Shown here: positions 26,991 to 35,436 of the stretch, piece by piece
Numbering within the stretch: position 1 is the first letter of the stretch
How the letters are laid out: each line of letters begins with the position of its first letter
DNA from: an uncultured Lachnospiraceae bacterium
Lineage (GTDB): Bacteria; Bacillota; Clostridia; Lachnospirales; Lachnospiraceae
Direction of reading: 5' to 3'
NCBI GenBank assembly: GCA_900320345.1
Contig: ONRZ01000008.1
Coordinates: 1-50,669 of the forward strand
Length of the DNA stretch: 50,669 nucleotides
The notes under the pieces: generated by a model
The model's input: the letters and a program-made list of their open reading frames with translations, nothing else
What the model was told of the DNA's origin: nothing
Database searches by the model: none
Program-made: the position numbers and the translations under genes

Positions 26991-27667
26991 TACTTCACTC
27001 CGTACTCCTCATAGTATTTATCTATAGACGCCTTGATGTCGTCATCTATTATCACCCTGCCGCCTACCGTCTTGTTATACAGGCACTCCACGACCTCTTC
27101 CATGGTAACGATAGCACGTGCCGTGATCCCGTATTTTTCCCTTATCTCATCGAGCGCACTGACCTTACCTCCAAGCCCGACCTCCATGCGGTTGAGCGAA
27201 ACGATAAGGCCGCATATCGTAACATCGGCCTGTGCCCTGATAATGGGATAAGTCTCCTCAATGGATTTGCCCGAAGTGGTGACATCCTCTATCATCACTA
27301 CCCTGTCTCCATCCTTAAGCTTACTTCCGAGCAGTATGCCGGTATCTCCGTGATCCTTGACTTCCTTGCGGTTGGAGCAGTAGCGTACATCCTTACCGTA
27401 CAGTTCGCTTATGGCCATTGATGTGGCAACACTTAACGGTATCCCCTTATACGCCGGTCCGAACAGCACGTCAAAATCAAGCCCGAAATTATCATGTATG
27501 GCCTTCGCATAATATTCCCCGAGTTTTCTTAACTGAGTACCCGTGACATAGGCTCCGGCGTTCATAAAGAAGGGTGACTTGCGCCCGCTCTTTAAAGTGA
27601 AATCACCGAACTTTAAAACCTCGCTGTCCACCATGAAATTTATGAATTCCTGTTTGTATGCTTCCAT
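26990..27667 (-). CDS. pyrE: Orotate phosphoribosyltransferase
   Basis: Makes orotidine 5'-phosphate from orotate and PRPP in pyrimidine synthesis. The 225-residue protein has FTLKSGRKSPFFMNAG, GPAYKGIPLSVATSMAI and the PRPP-binding VVMIEDVTTSGKSIEETYPI. The neighbouring pyrimidine gene pyrF lies 14 kb away, so the pyr genes are scattered. It follows the broken ABC exporter gene by 21 bases and may share its transcript; no PyrR attenuator was seen. Confidence 0.96.
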   Translation of the reverse strand: MEAYKQEFINFMVDSEVLKFGDFTLKSGRKSPFFMNAGAYVTGTQLRKLGEYYAKAIHDNFGLDFDVLFGPAYKGIPLSVATSMAISELYGKDVRYCSNRKEVKDHGDTGILLGSKLKDGDRVVMIEDVTTSGKSIEETYPIIRAQADVTICGLIVSLNRMEVGLGGKVSALDEIREKYGITARAIVTMEEVVECLYNKTVGGRVIIDDDIKASIDKYYEEYGVK

Positions 27668-27688
27668 GATCCTCTCCTTTGAAAAATT

Positions 27689-28867
27689 TTATGAAGCTAT
27701 CTGGTTTCCTGTATATAAATGATAATATCTGCCCTTCTGTTCCAATAACTGTTCATGGGTGCCGCGTTCTATTATGCGTCCCTGCTCAAGTACCATGATG
27801 CAGTCGCTGTTCTTTATGGTCGAAAGGCGATGAGCTATAACAAAAGTGGTCCGTCCCTTCATAAGCTTATCCATGCCCTGCTGTATCAGCTTCTCTGTAC
27901 GGGTATCGATAGAACTTGTCGCTTCATCAAGGATAAGAACCGGAGGATCGGCTATCGCCGCACGTGCTATCGCAAGGAGCTGTCTCTGGCCCTGGCTCAA
28001 AGAACCTCCGTCACCCGTTATCACGGTATCATATCCCAATGGGAGGTGCCTTATAAACGAATGGGCATTTGCCAGCTTCGCGGCTGCCACCACCTCTTCA
28101 TCCGTGGCATCGAGCCTTCCGTAGCGGATATTTTCCTTAATGGTGCCTGTAAAAAGATGTGTATCCTGAAGCACTATCCCAAGGGAGCGCCGCAGATCTG
28201 CCTTCTTTATCTTATTGATATTTATACCGTCATACCTTATCTTGCCATCCTGGATATCATAAAAACGGTTGATAAGATTGGTTATCGTTGTCTTGCCAGC
28301 ACCCGTGGACCCCACGAAAGCTATCTTCATACCGGGTGTTGCGTAAATATCTATGTTGTGCAGGACTATCTTCTCGTCCGTATAACCGAAATCAACATCA
28401 TTGAACACAACATCACCCTTAAGCTCCACATAAGTCGTTGTACCTTCCGCCTTATGGTAATGCTTCCACGCCCACAGTCCTGTCCTTTCTTCCGACTCGG
28501 TGATGTTTCCTTCGTCATCCTTCTTTGCATTTACCAGCATGACATAGCCCTCATCGGTCTCGGGCTCCTCGTCCATCAGCTTAAACACCCTGTCCGCTCC
28601 CGCAAGAGCCATTACGACCGTATTGAACTGTTGGCTTATCTGATTGATGGGCATGTTCAGATTCCTGTTAAATGTAAGGAAGCTCGCAAGGCTTCCGAGT
28701 GTAAATCCCCAGAAATTGCCTATCGCAAATATCGCACCCACTATGGCCACAAGCACGTAACTCACATTTCCGAGCTGTGCGTTTATCGGTCCCATGATAT
28801 TTACATATTTATTTGCATTGTTGGCACTTACATAAAGATTTTCATTAAGCTCGTCAAAATCTTCCAC
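27689..28867 (-). pseudogene. ABC exporter, second subunit, C-terminal fragment
   Basis: The downstream part of a split multidrug-type ABC exporter. It starts in EDFDELNENLYVSANNANKY, the cytoplasmic loop after the fourth helix, and keeps two membrane helices. The ATP-binding domain is complete: Walker A GSTGAGKTTITNLI, Q-loop VLQDTHLFTGTIKENIRYG, signature GSLSQGQRQLLAIARA, Walker B LILDEATSS and the switch HRLS. A family-typical insertion (DEGNITESEERTGLWAWKHY) precedes the NBD. It overlaps the upstream fragment by 14 bases in another frame. It could not form a normal exporter half by itself. Confidence 0.8.
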
Positions 28868-29501
28868 TTACCACAGCCTTACTTGCAAAGAGCATGACCG
28901 CCACCATGAACAGAGTCACGAATGTAAGCGGCAGGCTTAGAGCTATCATGCTTATAAGGATGCTCACCACCGTGATCACCGAGTTTAACAGCTGTGGCAT
29001 GGTCTGGGATATCACCTGACGCAGAGTGTCTACATCATTGGTATATACGGACATGATATCACCATGACTGTGCGTGTCGAAATACTTTACCGGAAGATTT
29101 TCCATCCTTTCGAACAATGTAGTCCTTATGCTCTTAAGTGAGCCCTGGGATACATAGATCATCAGCTTGTTATATGTAAATGTTGACAATATCCCAACGG
29201 CTAAAATGATCACCATCCTGATTATCGCATTACGCAATGGGATGAAATCCGGATCCTTCTGCCCTATCATCGGCAGAATATATACGTCCACCAGCTCCTT
29301 CATGAACAGGGTGCCGCGTACGGTACACAGTACCGAAAGGAAAATGCCAAGACACACAAATACCATGTGCAGCTTGTAATGTCCGAAACTTGCCGCACAC
29401 AGACGCTTAAATATCCTGCCGGGATTCTCAAGCTTGGGACGCGGTCCCATTCCCCTCGCTCCACGGCCCATCTTTATCTCACGGGGTTTTTGTTCTGCCA
29501 T
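28854..29501 (-). pseudogene. ABC exporter, second subunit, N-terminal fragment (frameshifted)
   Basis: The first 215 codons of a second ABC exporter subunit. It begins with a basic segment (REIKMGRGARGMGPRPKLEN) and holds the first four membrane helices or so, ending LFMVAVMLFASKAVVSGRF and a stop. The following coupling-helix region of this family (the KSGKYF...LGAVNGYIEEM...KVFCHEE-type stretch, about 40 residues) is missing. The protein resumes in another frame at 28867. The junction is near 28855-28870. The start overlaps the stop of the first subunit gene by one base (TGATG), as in intact heterodimeric exporter operons. Confidence 0.8.
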
Positions 29502-31312
29502 CAGTCCTCACCCCCTTTATAATCCTTATCCGCATCAACCGGGACAGTACCATTGCCTTTATCCTTATCATCACCGTCCGGCTTATCAAAATCGCGTTCA
29601 CTTGTCTGGCTCTCATATACATCGCGATAAATATCGTTGTTATTTAACAATTCCTCATGGGTGCCGATGCCGTTGATGCGTCCGTCATCCATAACGATTA
29701 TCCGGTCGGCATCCTTTACCGAAGATACTCTCTGTGCGATGATTATCTTCGTGGTATCGGGGATCTCCTCATAGAACGCCCTGCGGATCTTCGCATCCGT
29801 GGCCGTATCAACTGCCGAAGTACTGTCATCCAGAATGAGCACCTTGGGTTTTTTCAGCAGAGCGCGCGCGATGCACAGCCTCTGCTTCTGACCGCCGGAG
29901 ACGTTGGTACCTCCCTGCTCTATATACGTATCGTATTTATCGGGCATCTTCTCTATGAATTCATCCGCACACGCAAGGCGGCAGGCCTTCCTGCATTCTT
30001 CGTCGGTTGCATTTACATTTCCCCAGCGCAGATTATCGTATATACTCCCGGAGAACAGCACATTTTTCTGAAGCACAACGGCGACCTCGTTGCGCAGGGT
30101 CTCAAGATCGTATTCCTTAACGTTTACTCCTCCTACCATCACCTTGCCCTGCATAACATCATAGAGCCTGCAGATAAGGTTAACGAGAGTGGTCTTCCCG
30201 CTGCCGGTACCGCCTATGATGCCTATGGTCTCGCCGGACTTTATCTTAAGAGTTATGTCCTTTAATACCGGTGCTTCGCTTTCCTTATAGTATGAAAAAT
30301 CAACATCGTTAAACTCGATGCTGCCGTCCCTTACTTCCATTACGGGATCTTCGGGATCTACTATATCGGCAGTCTCATCAAGTACTTCGACGATACGCTC
30401 GCCGCTTGCCATGCTTATCGATACCATTACGAAGATCATCGAAAGCATCATGAGGTTCATGAGTATGTTCATACAGTATGTGAGCAGTGTCATGAGTTCG
30501 CCCGTCGTAAGCTCGGAGTTCACTATCATATGCGCGCCCAGCCAGCTTATTATCATGATGCAAGTATAGATCGCGGTCATCATGACAGGGCCGTTCAATA
30601 CGACCTTGCTCTCGGCATTCACGAACAGGTTATAGATATTCTCACATGCCTTATACATACGGGATTTTTCATAATCCTCACGCACATATGCCTTTACGAC
30701 ACGGATCGCATTTACGTTCTCCTGTACCGTGGCATTTAACTCATCATATTTTTTAAATACCTGGCGGAAACTCTTCATTGCGGAGAGCATGATCGTGACG
30801 ATTATCGCCGCAAGGATCAACACTGCGATAAGATATACCCTTGCGATCCTTGCAGACACCAAAAAGGCCGCCGTCATCGCAAATATGAGCGAAAACGGTG
30901 CCCGAAAGCTCATCCTTATCACCATCTGGAAAGCATTCTGAACATTTGTAACATCTGTTGTAAGACGTGTGATCAGTCCTGCCGTTGAAAACTTGTCGAT
31001 ATTTGAAAACGAAAATGTCTGTATGTTCCCATACATCGCTTTTCTTAAATTCTTGGCAAACCCCGTTGATGCCTTCGCCGCGGTAAATCCTCCCGCGAGT
31101 CCGGCAAACAAACCGAACAGAGCGCAGAAAAACATCATAAGCCCTACCCTTATGATGTACGAAATATCTCCCTTCTCCACCCCGTTATCCACAAGCAGTC
31201 CCATGAGGCGGGGTGTTATGGTCTCCGCTATCACCTCAAGGATCATACAAACCGGGGTTATCAGGGCAAATGTCTTATATTCCTTAAGTTGAGCCAGTAA
31301 TTTTCCAAACAT
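29501..31312 (-). CDS. Multidrug-type ABC exporter, first subunit
   Basis: A 603-residue half transporter with an N-terminal six-helix membrane domain and a C-terminal ATPase. The ATPase shows Walker A GIIGGTGSGKTTLVNLI, Q-loop VLQKNVLFSGSIYDNL, signature TNVSGGQKQRLCIARALL and Walker B KVLILDDSTSAVD. The Asp after Walker B, in place of the usual catalytic Glu, is typical of the degenerate site in heterodimeric exporters such as BmrCD/LmrCD. QRVSSV stands where the switch His motif would be. The partner is the broken gene downstream, which overlaps by one base. The last 35 residues are charged and likely disordered. Confidence 0.93.
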   Translation of the reverse strand: MFGKLLAQLKEYKTFALITPVCMILEVIAETITPRLMGLLVDNGVEKGDISYIIRVGLMMFFCALFGLFAGLAGGFTAAKASTGFAKNLRKAMYGNIQTFSFSNIDKFSTAGLITRLTTDVTNVQNAFQMVIRMSFRAPFSLIFAMTAAFLVSARIARVYLIAVLILAAIIVTIMLSAMKSFRQVFKKYDELNATVQENVNAIRVVKAYVREDYEKSRMYKACENIYNLFVNAESKVVLNGPVMMTAIYTCIMIISWLGAHMIVNSELTTGELMTLLTYCMNILMNLMMLSMIFVMVSISMASGERIVEVLDETADIVDPEDPVMEVRDGSIEFNDVDFSYYKESEAPVLKDITLKIKSGETIGIIGGTGSGKTTLVNLICRLYDVMQGKVMVGGVNVKEYDLETLRNEVAVVLQKNVLFSGSIYDNLRWGNVNATDEECRKACRLACADEFIEKMPDKYDTYIEQGGTNVSGGQKQRLCIARALLKKPKVLILDDSTSAVDTATDAKIRRAFYEEIPDTTKIIIAQRVSSVKDADRIIVMDDGRINGIGTHEELLNNNDIYRDVYESQTSERDFDKPDGDDKDKGNGTVPVDADKDYKGGED

Positions 31313-31349
31313 ATATCTTCCTATCTGCAGATCAGGCGCTGTTTTCGTA

Positions 31350-32261
31350 TCACTCGGCGCTGAGGATCTCGATCATCTCACGTATCATCTCCTCATCCTT
31401 TAAGCGGAAAAGGAATTCAACCCTTCTTGAAGCCTCCATATCCACCTCACCGTTTTCATCATAAACAGGATTGCTGTATGAGCGGCCGGTCGCCGAAATG
31501 ACCGATCTTAATTCTTCCAGCTGTTCATCGGTGATCACCTTACTCCTGTCGCCCAGGCAATACTCCGCCACGGACAATGCCCTTTTCTGCGACAGTTCCA
31601 TGTTGAACAGATAATCACCCTCCGTATCGGTATGTCCCTCGATAAGTATCTCACTGATATAATCCTTATACTTCGGGCTTAAGAGCACATCCACGTATCT
31701 TGGCAGGAATTCCGACAGAAATTCCTTACCCTTGGGTGTGAGCGTACTCTTATTATAATCAAATAAAATGCTCGCATCAAAGGTGATCGCGCCTGTCTTC
31801 TCATCGACCGCAACATGAAGATCGGAATTGCTGAACTCATTCTTAAGATCTTCTATAAGTTCCGTCCTTACACCGATGATGTTATCAAGCTTCTGCTGCT
31901 GTTCGCTCATCAGGGCTTCAAGCTTGTTTAAAAGCTCGTGCTGCTCTCTTAATGTCTTCTCCTGGATGGCGATCTTCTCACCCTGTTCAGCCAGAGCCTG
32001 CTCCTGGGCATTTAACATCTTCGCCTGTTCATCAAGCGTCATCTTCTGTCTTGCGACTATATCCTGTTCATCCTTAAGCTCCGCAGCCTGGATGGAGAGT
32101 TCCTCCTCCTTTGCATCGTACTGCATCTTGGCATGGAGCATGGTGAATGAGATTATAAGTACGAAGGTAAGTAAAAGACCTGCCATCATATCGGAATATG
32201 ACAGCCAGTATGTAGTTTCCTCATCTATGTGCCGACGATGTCTCCTACTGTCTGCCCGCAT
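31350..32261 (-). CDS. MotB/OmpA-family stator protein, ZorB-like
   Basis: A 303-residue protein with a short cytoplasmic tail and one membrane helix (WLSYSDMMAGLLLTFVLIIS, about 19-43). Asp24 is at the place of the proton-conducting Asp of MotB. A coiled coil rich in Gln/Glu follows (about 48-125). The OmpA-like peptidoglycan-binding domain (about 150-290) has LIEGHTDTEGDYLFNMELSQ and KRALSVAEYCL. This layout matches ZorB of Zorya and other MotB relatives, not flagellar MotB in context, as no flagellar gene is nearby. Its start overlaps the preceding MotA-like gene by 17 bases, with AGGAG inside that gene, so translation is coupled. Confidence 0.88.
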   Translation of the reverse strand: MRADSRRHRRHIDEETTYWLSYSDMMAGLLLTFVLIISFTMLHAKMQYDAKEEELSIQAAELKDEQDIVARQKMTLDEQAKMLNAQEQALAEQGEKIAIQEKTLREQHELLNKLEALMSEQQQKLDNIIGVRTELIEDLKNEFSNSDLHVAVDEKTGAITFDASILFDYNKSTLTPKGKEFLSEFLPRYVDVLLSPKYKDYISEILIEGHTDTEGDYLFNMELSQKRALSVAEYCLGDRSKVITDEQLEELRSVISATGRSYSNPVYDENGEVDMEASRRVEFLFRLKDEEMIREMIEILSAE

Positions 32262-33828
32262 AATACTCCTCCAGCCTCTGCATGAAGCCTGCCAGTTCCT
32301 CTATCGATTTTGCAGCCCTTATAAAACTCTCTTCTATTCCGGTGTATGTGTAATTGAGCGTTCCGTTCATCTGTGACAGGAGCTCATACATCTTCTGCAT
32401 CGTTTCGTCGAAATGTCCTTCCGCGACTCTTAAGCTTCTGCCTATCATATCAAAGGTCTGTCCGACGTCCTTCGGAAGAGTCTCGGAAGACTCCTTGATC
32501 TGGCGTATCATACGTGTCTGAAGCTTTACCGAATTATCCATGGTGGCCGTGGAAGCATCCAGTGATCTGCGGTATTTTTCAAGTTCAAGAATATATCCGC
32601 TTATCTCGCTCATTACCTGCTTATCATCCTCTCTCTGTTTCTTAAGGATGTTGGCAGTATCGCTCATGGCAGCCTGGAGTTCCTGTACCTTCTCTCCGTA
32701 GAGCTTAAGCCTGTCGGCCATCTCTCCGGTCATGGCGGCAACCGAATTGATGTTATCCGCCGTGGTCACATTTTTATTGAAGATATCCTCCATCTGTTTC
32801 GCATTTGCATTCTGTAATACAAGTGTCTCCTCGATGGTTCCCGAAAGCCTCGTAAACATATCGCCGAGCGAACGGTTCATCTCGGAAACAAATGCGTTCA
32901 CGACCATGGCAAGCTGATCCATCTGGTTCTTCGTAGCCATATTCGTAAAGCTGTCTATCGTATCATCAAAATGTGCAAAATGAGGTTCGAGTATATCCTT
33001 TAATCCGCCCCTGAACATTCCCTCGAGGCTGTCCGTCAGTCTGTTTATCGCATCGATCTGCTGCTGTTCAAGCTCCATCATCCTGTTAACACCATCGGTG
33101 GCGGTATCCGGCAGCACGTATTTTTTATATACCGAAAGAAAATCTCCCACGGTCCGCTCGGCATTATCCAGTATCCTCTTATATACAAAATTGAAGACAA
33201 GCGAGAATACCATGCCGTAGATCGATGTGTGGAAGGCAACCTTTATACCCTGCATGAGCGGCTCTATACTGTTTGTTATCTCCGCCGTCGAGCCCGTATT
33301 AAAGCTCTGGAGTCCCAGTGATAATCCGATAAAGGTTCCCAGGATACCGAGACCGGTCATCACACCCGCGACCTGATTGAGCCTGTTCCTGTGTATAACC
33401 GTGTCAATAAGGTCATAGTTTATATACTCCTCGATATCACATTTATAATATGACTCCTGTGAATGAAGGATACGCTCGAGTTCATATCTGTAATCCTTAA
33501 ACCTCTCCCTCAGTCTCTTATCTAAGAAGAGCTCATCCTTCTCCTCTCTGTATTTCTCCCAGAGAAAACGATGGGTATGCTTGGCGTCATCCTCGATCTT
33601 AACTATCACGCGGTTAAGATCCTTAACGATACCCGACACCGGAAGGAAGGATTCAAGATAACATGACAGCAGGATGATCCCCACGATAACAAACATCGCA
33701 AGGTTTACGGCAAGGTTCGTAACGCTGCCGCCCTGTCCCTTCGAAAAGAAATTCAGGTACACGCAGAGTGCGAGCATCAGTGTGTATACCAGTATAAGCC
33801 AGATCTCATAAAATTTCCTGTTTCGCAT
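32245..33828 (-). CDS. MotA/TolQ/ExbB-family proton channel with long tail, ZorA-like
   Basis: A 527-residue protein with four predicted helices (about 8-27, 38-60, 152-173, 195-219). The conserved pair is GVMTGLGILGTFIGLSLGL and MQGIKVAFHTSIYGMVFSLV, as in the MotA/TolQ/ExbB core. A cytoplasmic insert lies between helices 2 and 3. Some 300 residues of mostly helical, coiled-coil-like sequence follow the last helix. This long tail is characteristic of ZorA in Zorya anti-phage systems and unlike flagellar MotA. The gene is 49 bases after mgtE and overlaps the ZorB-like gene, suggesting one transcript. ZorC/D/E effectors are not present. Confidence 0.88.
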   Translation of the reverse strand: MRNRKFYEIWLILVYTLMLALCVYLNFFSKGQGGSVTNLAVNLAMFVIVGIILLSCYLESFLPVSGIVKDLNRVIVKIEDDAKHTHRFLWEKYREEKDELFLDKRLRERFKDYRYELERILHSQESYYKCDIEEYINYDLIDTVIHRNRLNQVAGVMTGLGILGTFIGLSLGLQSFNTGSTAEITNSIEPLMQGIKVAFHTSIYGMVFSLVFNFVYKRILDNAERTVGDFLSVYKKYVLPDTATDGVNRMMELEQQQIDAINRLTDSLEGMFRGGLKDILEPHFAHFDDTIDSFTNMATKNQMDQLAMVVNAFVSEMNRSLGDMFTRLSGTIEETLVLQNANAKQMEDIFNKNVTTADNINSVAAMTGEMADRLKLYGEKVQELQAAMSDTANILKKQREDDKQVMSEISGYILELEKYRRSLDASTATMDNSVKLQTRMIRQIKESSETLPKDVGQTFDMIGRSLRVAEGHFDETMQKMYELLSQMNGTLNYTYTGIEESFIRAAKSIEELAGFMQRLEEYYAGRQ

Positions 33829-33851
33829 TTTATCCCCTTTCGTGGACTCCT

Positions 33852-33864
33852 CCCACTTCGTGGG
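33852..33864 (-). repeat. Small hairpin between mgtE and the ZorA-like gene
   Basis: CCCAC-TTC-GTGGG forms a 5-bp hairpin in the 49-base gap, ahead of the ZorA-like ribosome site. No T-run follows, so it is not an evident terminator. Confidence 0.35.
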
Positions 33865-33877
33865 CCCCTCCTCATGA

Positions 33878-35215
33878 TCAAATATTCAATAGTTGGGTTG
33901 CGATCGTGAAGTATATCGCCAATGACAGTGCATCCACGATCGTCGTAATGAACGGGCTTGCCATTACCGCAGGATCGAACCCGACCTTCTGCGCAAACAT
34001 CGGAAGGGTACAACCGACGATCTTGGCAAACAATACCGCCAGCACAAGTGTCAGGCACACTACCAGTGCGACAGAGACAGATACATGATCTATGAGCAGT
34101 ATCTTAACAAAATTAGCCGCCGCAAGTGTTATCCCGCACAGCGCCGCAACCCTTATTTCCTTCCATATCACCCTGAACATATCTCCGAATTCGATCTCAT
34201 TGAGCGAGAGACCACGTATTATCGTGACGCTGGCCTGTCCTCCGGCATTGCCGCCCGTATCCATGAGCATGGGGATGAACGCGGTAAGCACTATATAAGT
34301 TCCGAGAGCATCCTCATAATGGGTGATTATCTTACCGGTAACCGTTGCCGAGATCATCAGCAGGAGCAGCCACGGTATCCTCTTTTTCCAGGTCTCAAAT
34401 ACTCCGGTCTTCATGTACGGCTTATCCGTAGGTATGATAGCCGCCATCTTCTCGATATCCTCCGTTGCCTCTTCCTGCATGATGTCGACAACGTCATCGA
34501 TGGTGATTATACCGACGAGCCTGTTCTCGTTATCCACAACCGGCATCGCGGTAAAATCGTATTTCGAGAAGATCTGCGCTACTTCTTCCTGGTCCGTCAT
34601 GGTGTTCACTGAAATGATATTGTCATTCATGAAATCACCTATGACCTCATCGGCCTTACGCAGCAGCAGATATCTTAACGACACCGTTCCTATAAGATGC
34701 CGTTCCGTATCGAGAACATAACAGATATTGATCGTTTCCTTATCTATACCTGTCTTCCTGATACGCTCTATTGCCTGTTCAACGGTCAGGTTGACCTTAA
34801 GGTCCACGAACTCGACCGTCATTATGCTTCCGGCGGAATCCTCCGGATATCTTAACAGATGGTTTATATCCCTTCTTGTTTCGGCATTGGCGTTCGCAAG
34901 CAGCTTCTTAACCACTCCGGCCGGCATTTCTTCCATAAGGTCGGTAGCATCATCAGCCATAAGATTATTGATGATGTTCGCAGCCTCGCGGTCTGTCAGG
35001 GCGGTGATTATCATCTGTTCCGTCTCTATTGACAGATAGGCAAAAACATCCGCCGCCATAGTCTTCGGCAGTATCCTGAATACCTTGATCATTTCCTCGC
35101 CGGGCAGTTCTTCAAGCGCAGCCGCAACATCGGCCTCCTGCTGCTCAGCCAGTTCCTGACGCAGACGGGTATACTGTCTATTTTCAATTAATTCCCTGAT
35201 TTCTTCCATAGACAT
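33878..35215 (-). CDS. mgtE: Magnesium transporter MgtE
   Basis: A dimeric Mg2+ channel of the inner membrane gated by cytoplasmic Mg2+. The 445-residue protein has an N-terminal MgtE domain (ALEELPGEEMIKVFRILPKT) and two CBS domains (about 130-255; NLTVEQAIERIRKTG, EVAQIFSKYDFTAMPVVDNE). Five membrane helices follow, with the pore signature PMLMDTGGNAGGQASVTIIR. The ATG at 35215 is chosen because GGAGG lies eight bases ahead; the ATG at 35230 is just in front of that site. It has its own promoter and a leader with a hairpin and a possible leader peptide. Confidence 0.95.
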   Translation of the reverse strand: MSMEEIRELIENRQYTRLRQELAEQQEADVAAALEELPGEEMIKVFRILPKTMAADVFAYLSIETEQMIITALTDREAANIINNLMADDATDLMEEMPAGVVKKLLANANAETRRDINHLLRYPEDSAGSIMTVEFVDLKVNLTVEQAIERIRKTGIDKETINICYVLDTERHLIGTVSLRYLLLRKADEVIGDFMNDNIISVNTMTDQEEVAQIFSKYDFTAMPVVDNENRLVGIITIDDVVDIMQEEATEDIEKMAAIIPTDKPYMKTGVFETWKKRIPWLLLLMISATVTGKIITHYEDALGTYIVLTAFIPMLMDTGGNAGGQASVTIIRGLSLNEIEFGDMFRVIWKEIRVAALCGITLAAANFVKILLIDHVSVSVALVVCLTLVLAVLFAKIVGCTLPMFAQKVGFDPAVMASPFITTIVDALSLAIYFTIATQLLNI

Positions 35216-35297
35216 AGCAGTATCCTCCATTAACAGTGATTTTTATGCACGCTCGACCCGGAACGTCAGATGCTTGTTTACTTGACATCTTCTTCAT
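35184..35297 (-). CDS. Possible mgtE leader peptide (overlapping frame)
   Basis: A 37-codon frame starting ATG at 35297, with AAAGGTGGTGG five bases upstream. It reads MKKMSSKQASDVPGRACIKI and onward to NQGIN, and ends inside mgtE in a different frame. Translating it would carry ribosomes through the mgtE ribosome site and start. Translational coupling or Mg-sensing by the leader is an inference; the coding potential of so short a frame is weak. Confidence 0.35.
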   Translation of the reverse strand: MKKMSSKQASDVPGRACIKITVNGGYCYVYGRNQGIN

Positions 35298-35359
35298 AAA
35301 AACCACCACCTTTCCACATAAAGAATACCGCTATGGGACACGGCTATATGCTACATAAA

Positions 35360-35382
35360 GCCCACGGCATTATGCCGCGGGC
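35360..35382 (-). promoter_or_regulatory. Strong hairpin in the mgtE leader
   Basis: GCCCGCGGCA-TAA-TGCCGTGGGC on the minus strand is a 10-bp stem with one G-T pair, starting about 15 bases after the predicted transcript start. It is followed by TTTATG. It may terminate transcripts of the AAA+ gene upstream or act in the mgtE leader. It lacks the conserved blocks of the M-box riboswitch. Confidence 0.5.
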
Positions 35383-35398
35383 ATCTGTCATCTTAAGT

Positions 35399-35427
35399 AT
35401 AATAACAAAATCAAAAAAATCAGTCAA
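35399..35427 (-). promoter_or_regulatory. mgtE promoter
   Basis: The -35 TTGACT (35422-35427) and the -10 TATTAT (35399-35404) are 17 bases apart, immediately after the stop codon of the AAA+ gene. Confidence 0.8.
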
Positions 35428-35436
35428 TATCAACCG

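Noticed and set aside
27755..28897. 380-codon plus-strand open frame
   Set aside because: It is the antisense shadow of the ABC exporter fragment; its composition is unlike a real protein.
31350..33828. Complete Zorya anti-phage system
   Set aside because: Only the motor pair is present. No ZorC, ZorD or ZorE-like gene lies on either side, and the context is housekeeping.
31350..33828. Flagellar motor genes motA/motB
   Set aside because: The MotA-like protein has a long cytoplasmic tail and a different N-terminal layout, and no flagellar or chemotaxis gene is in the window.
35216..35436. M-box (ykoK) magnesium riboswitch before mgtE
   Set aside because: The leader has one strong hairpin but lacks the conserved blocks of the M-box and is too short after the promoter.
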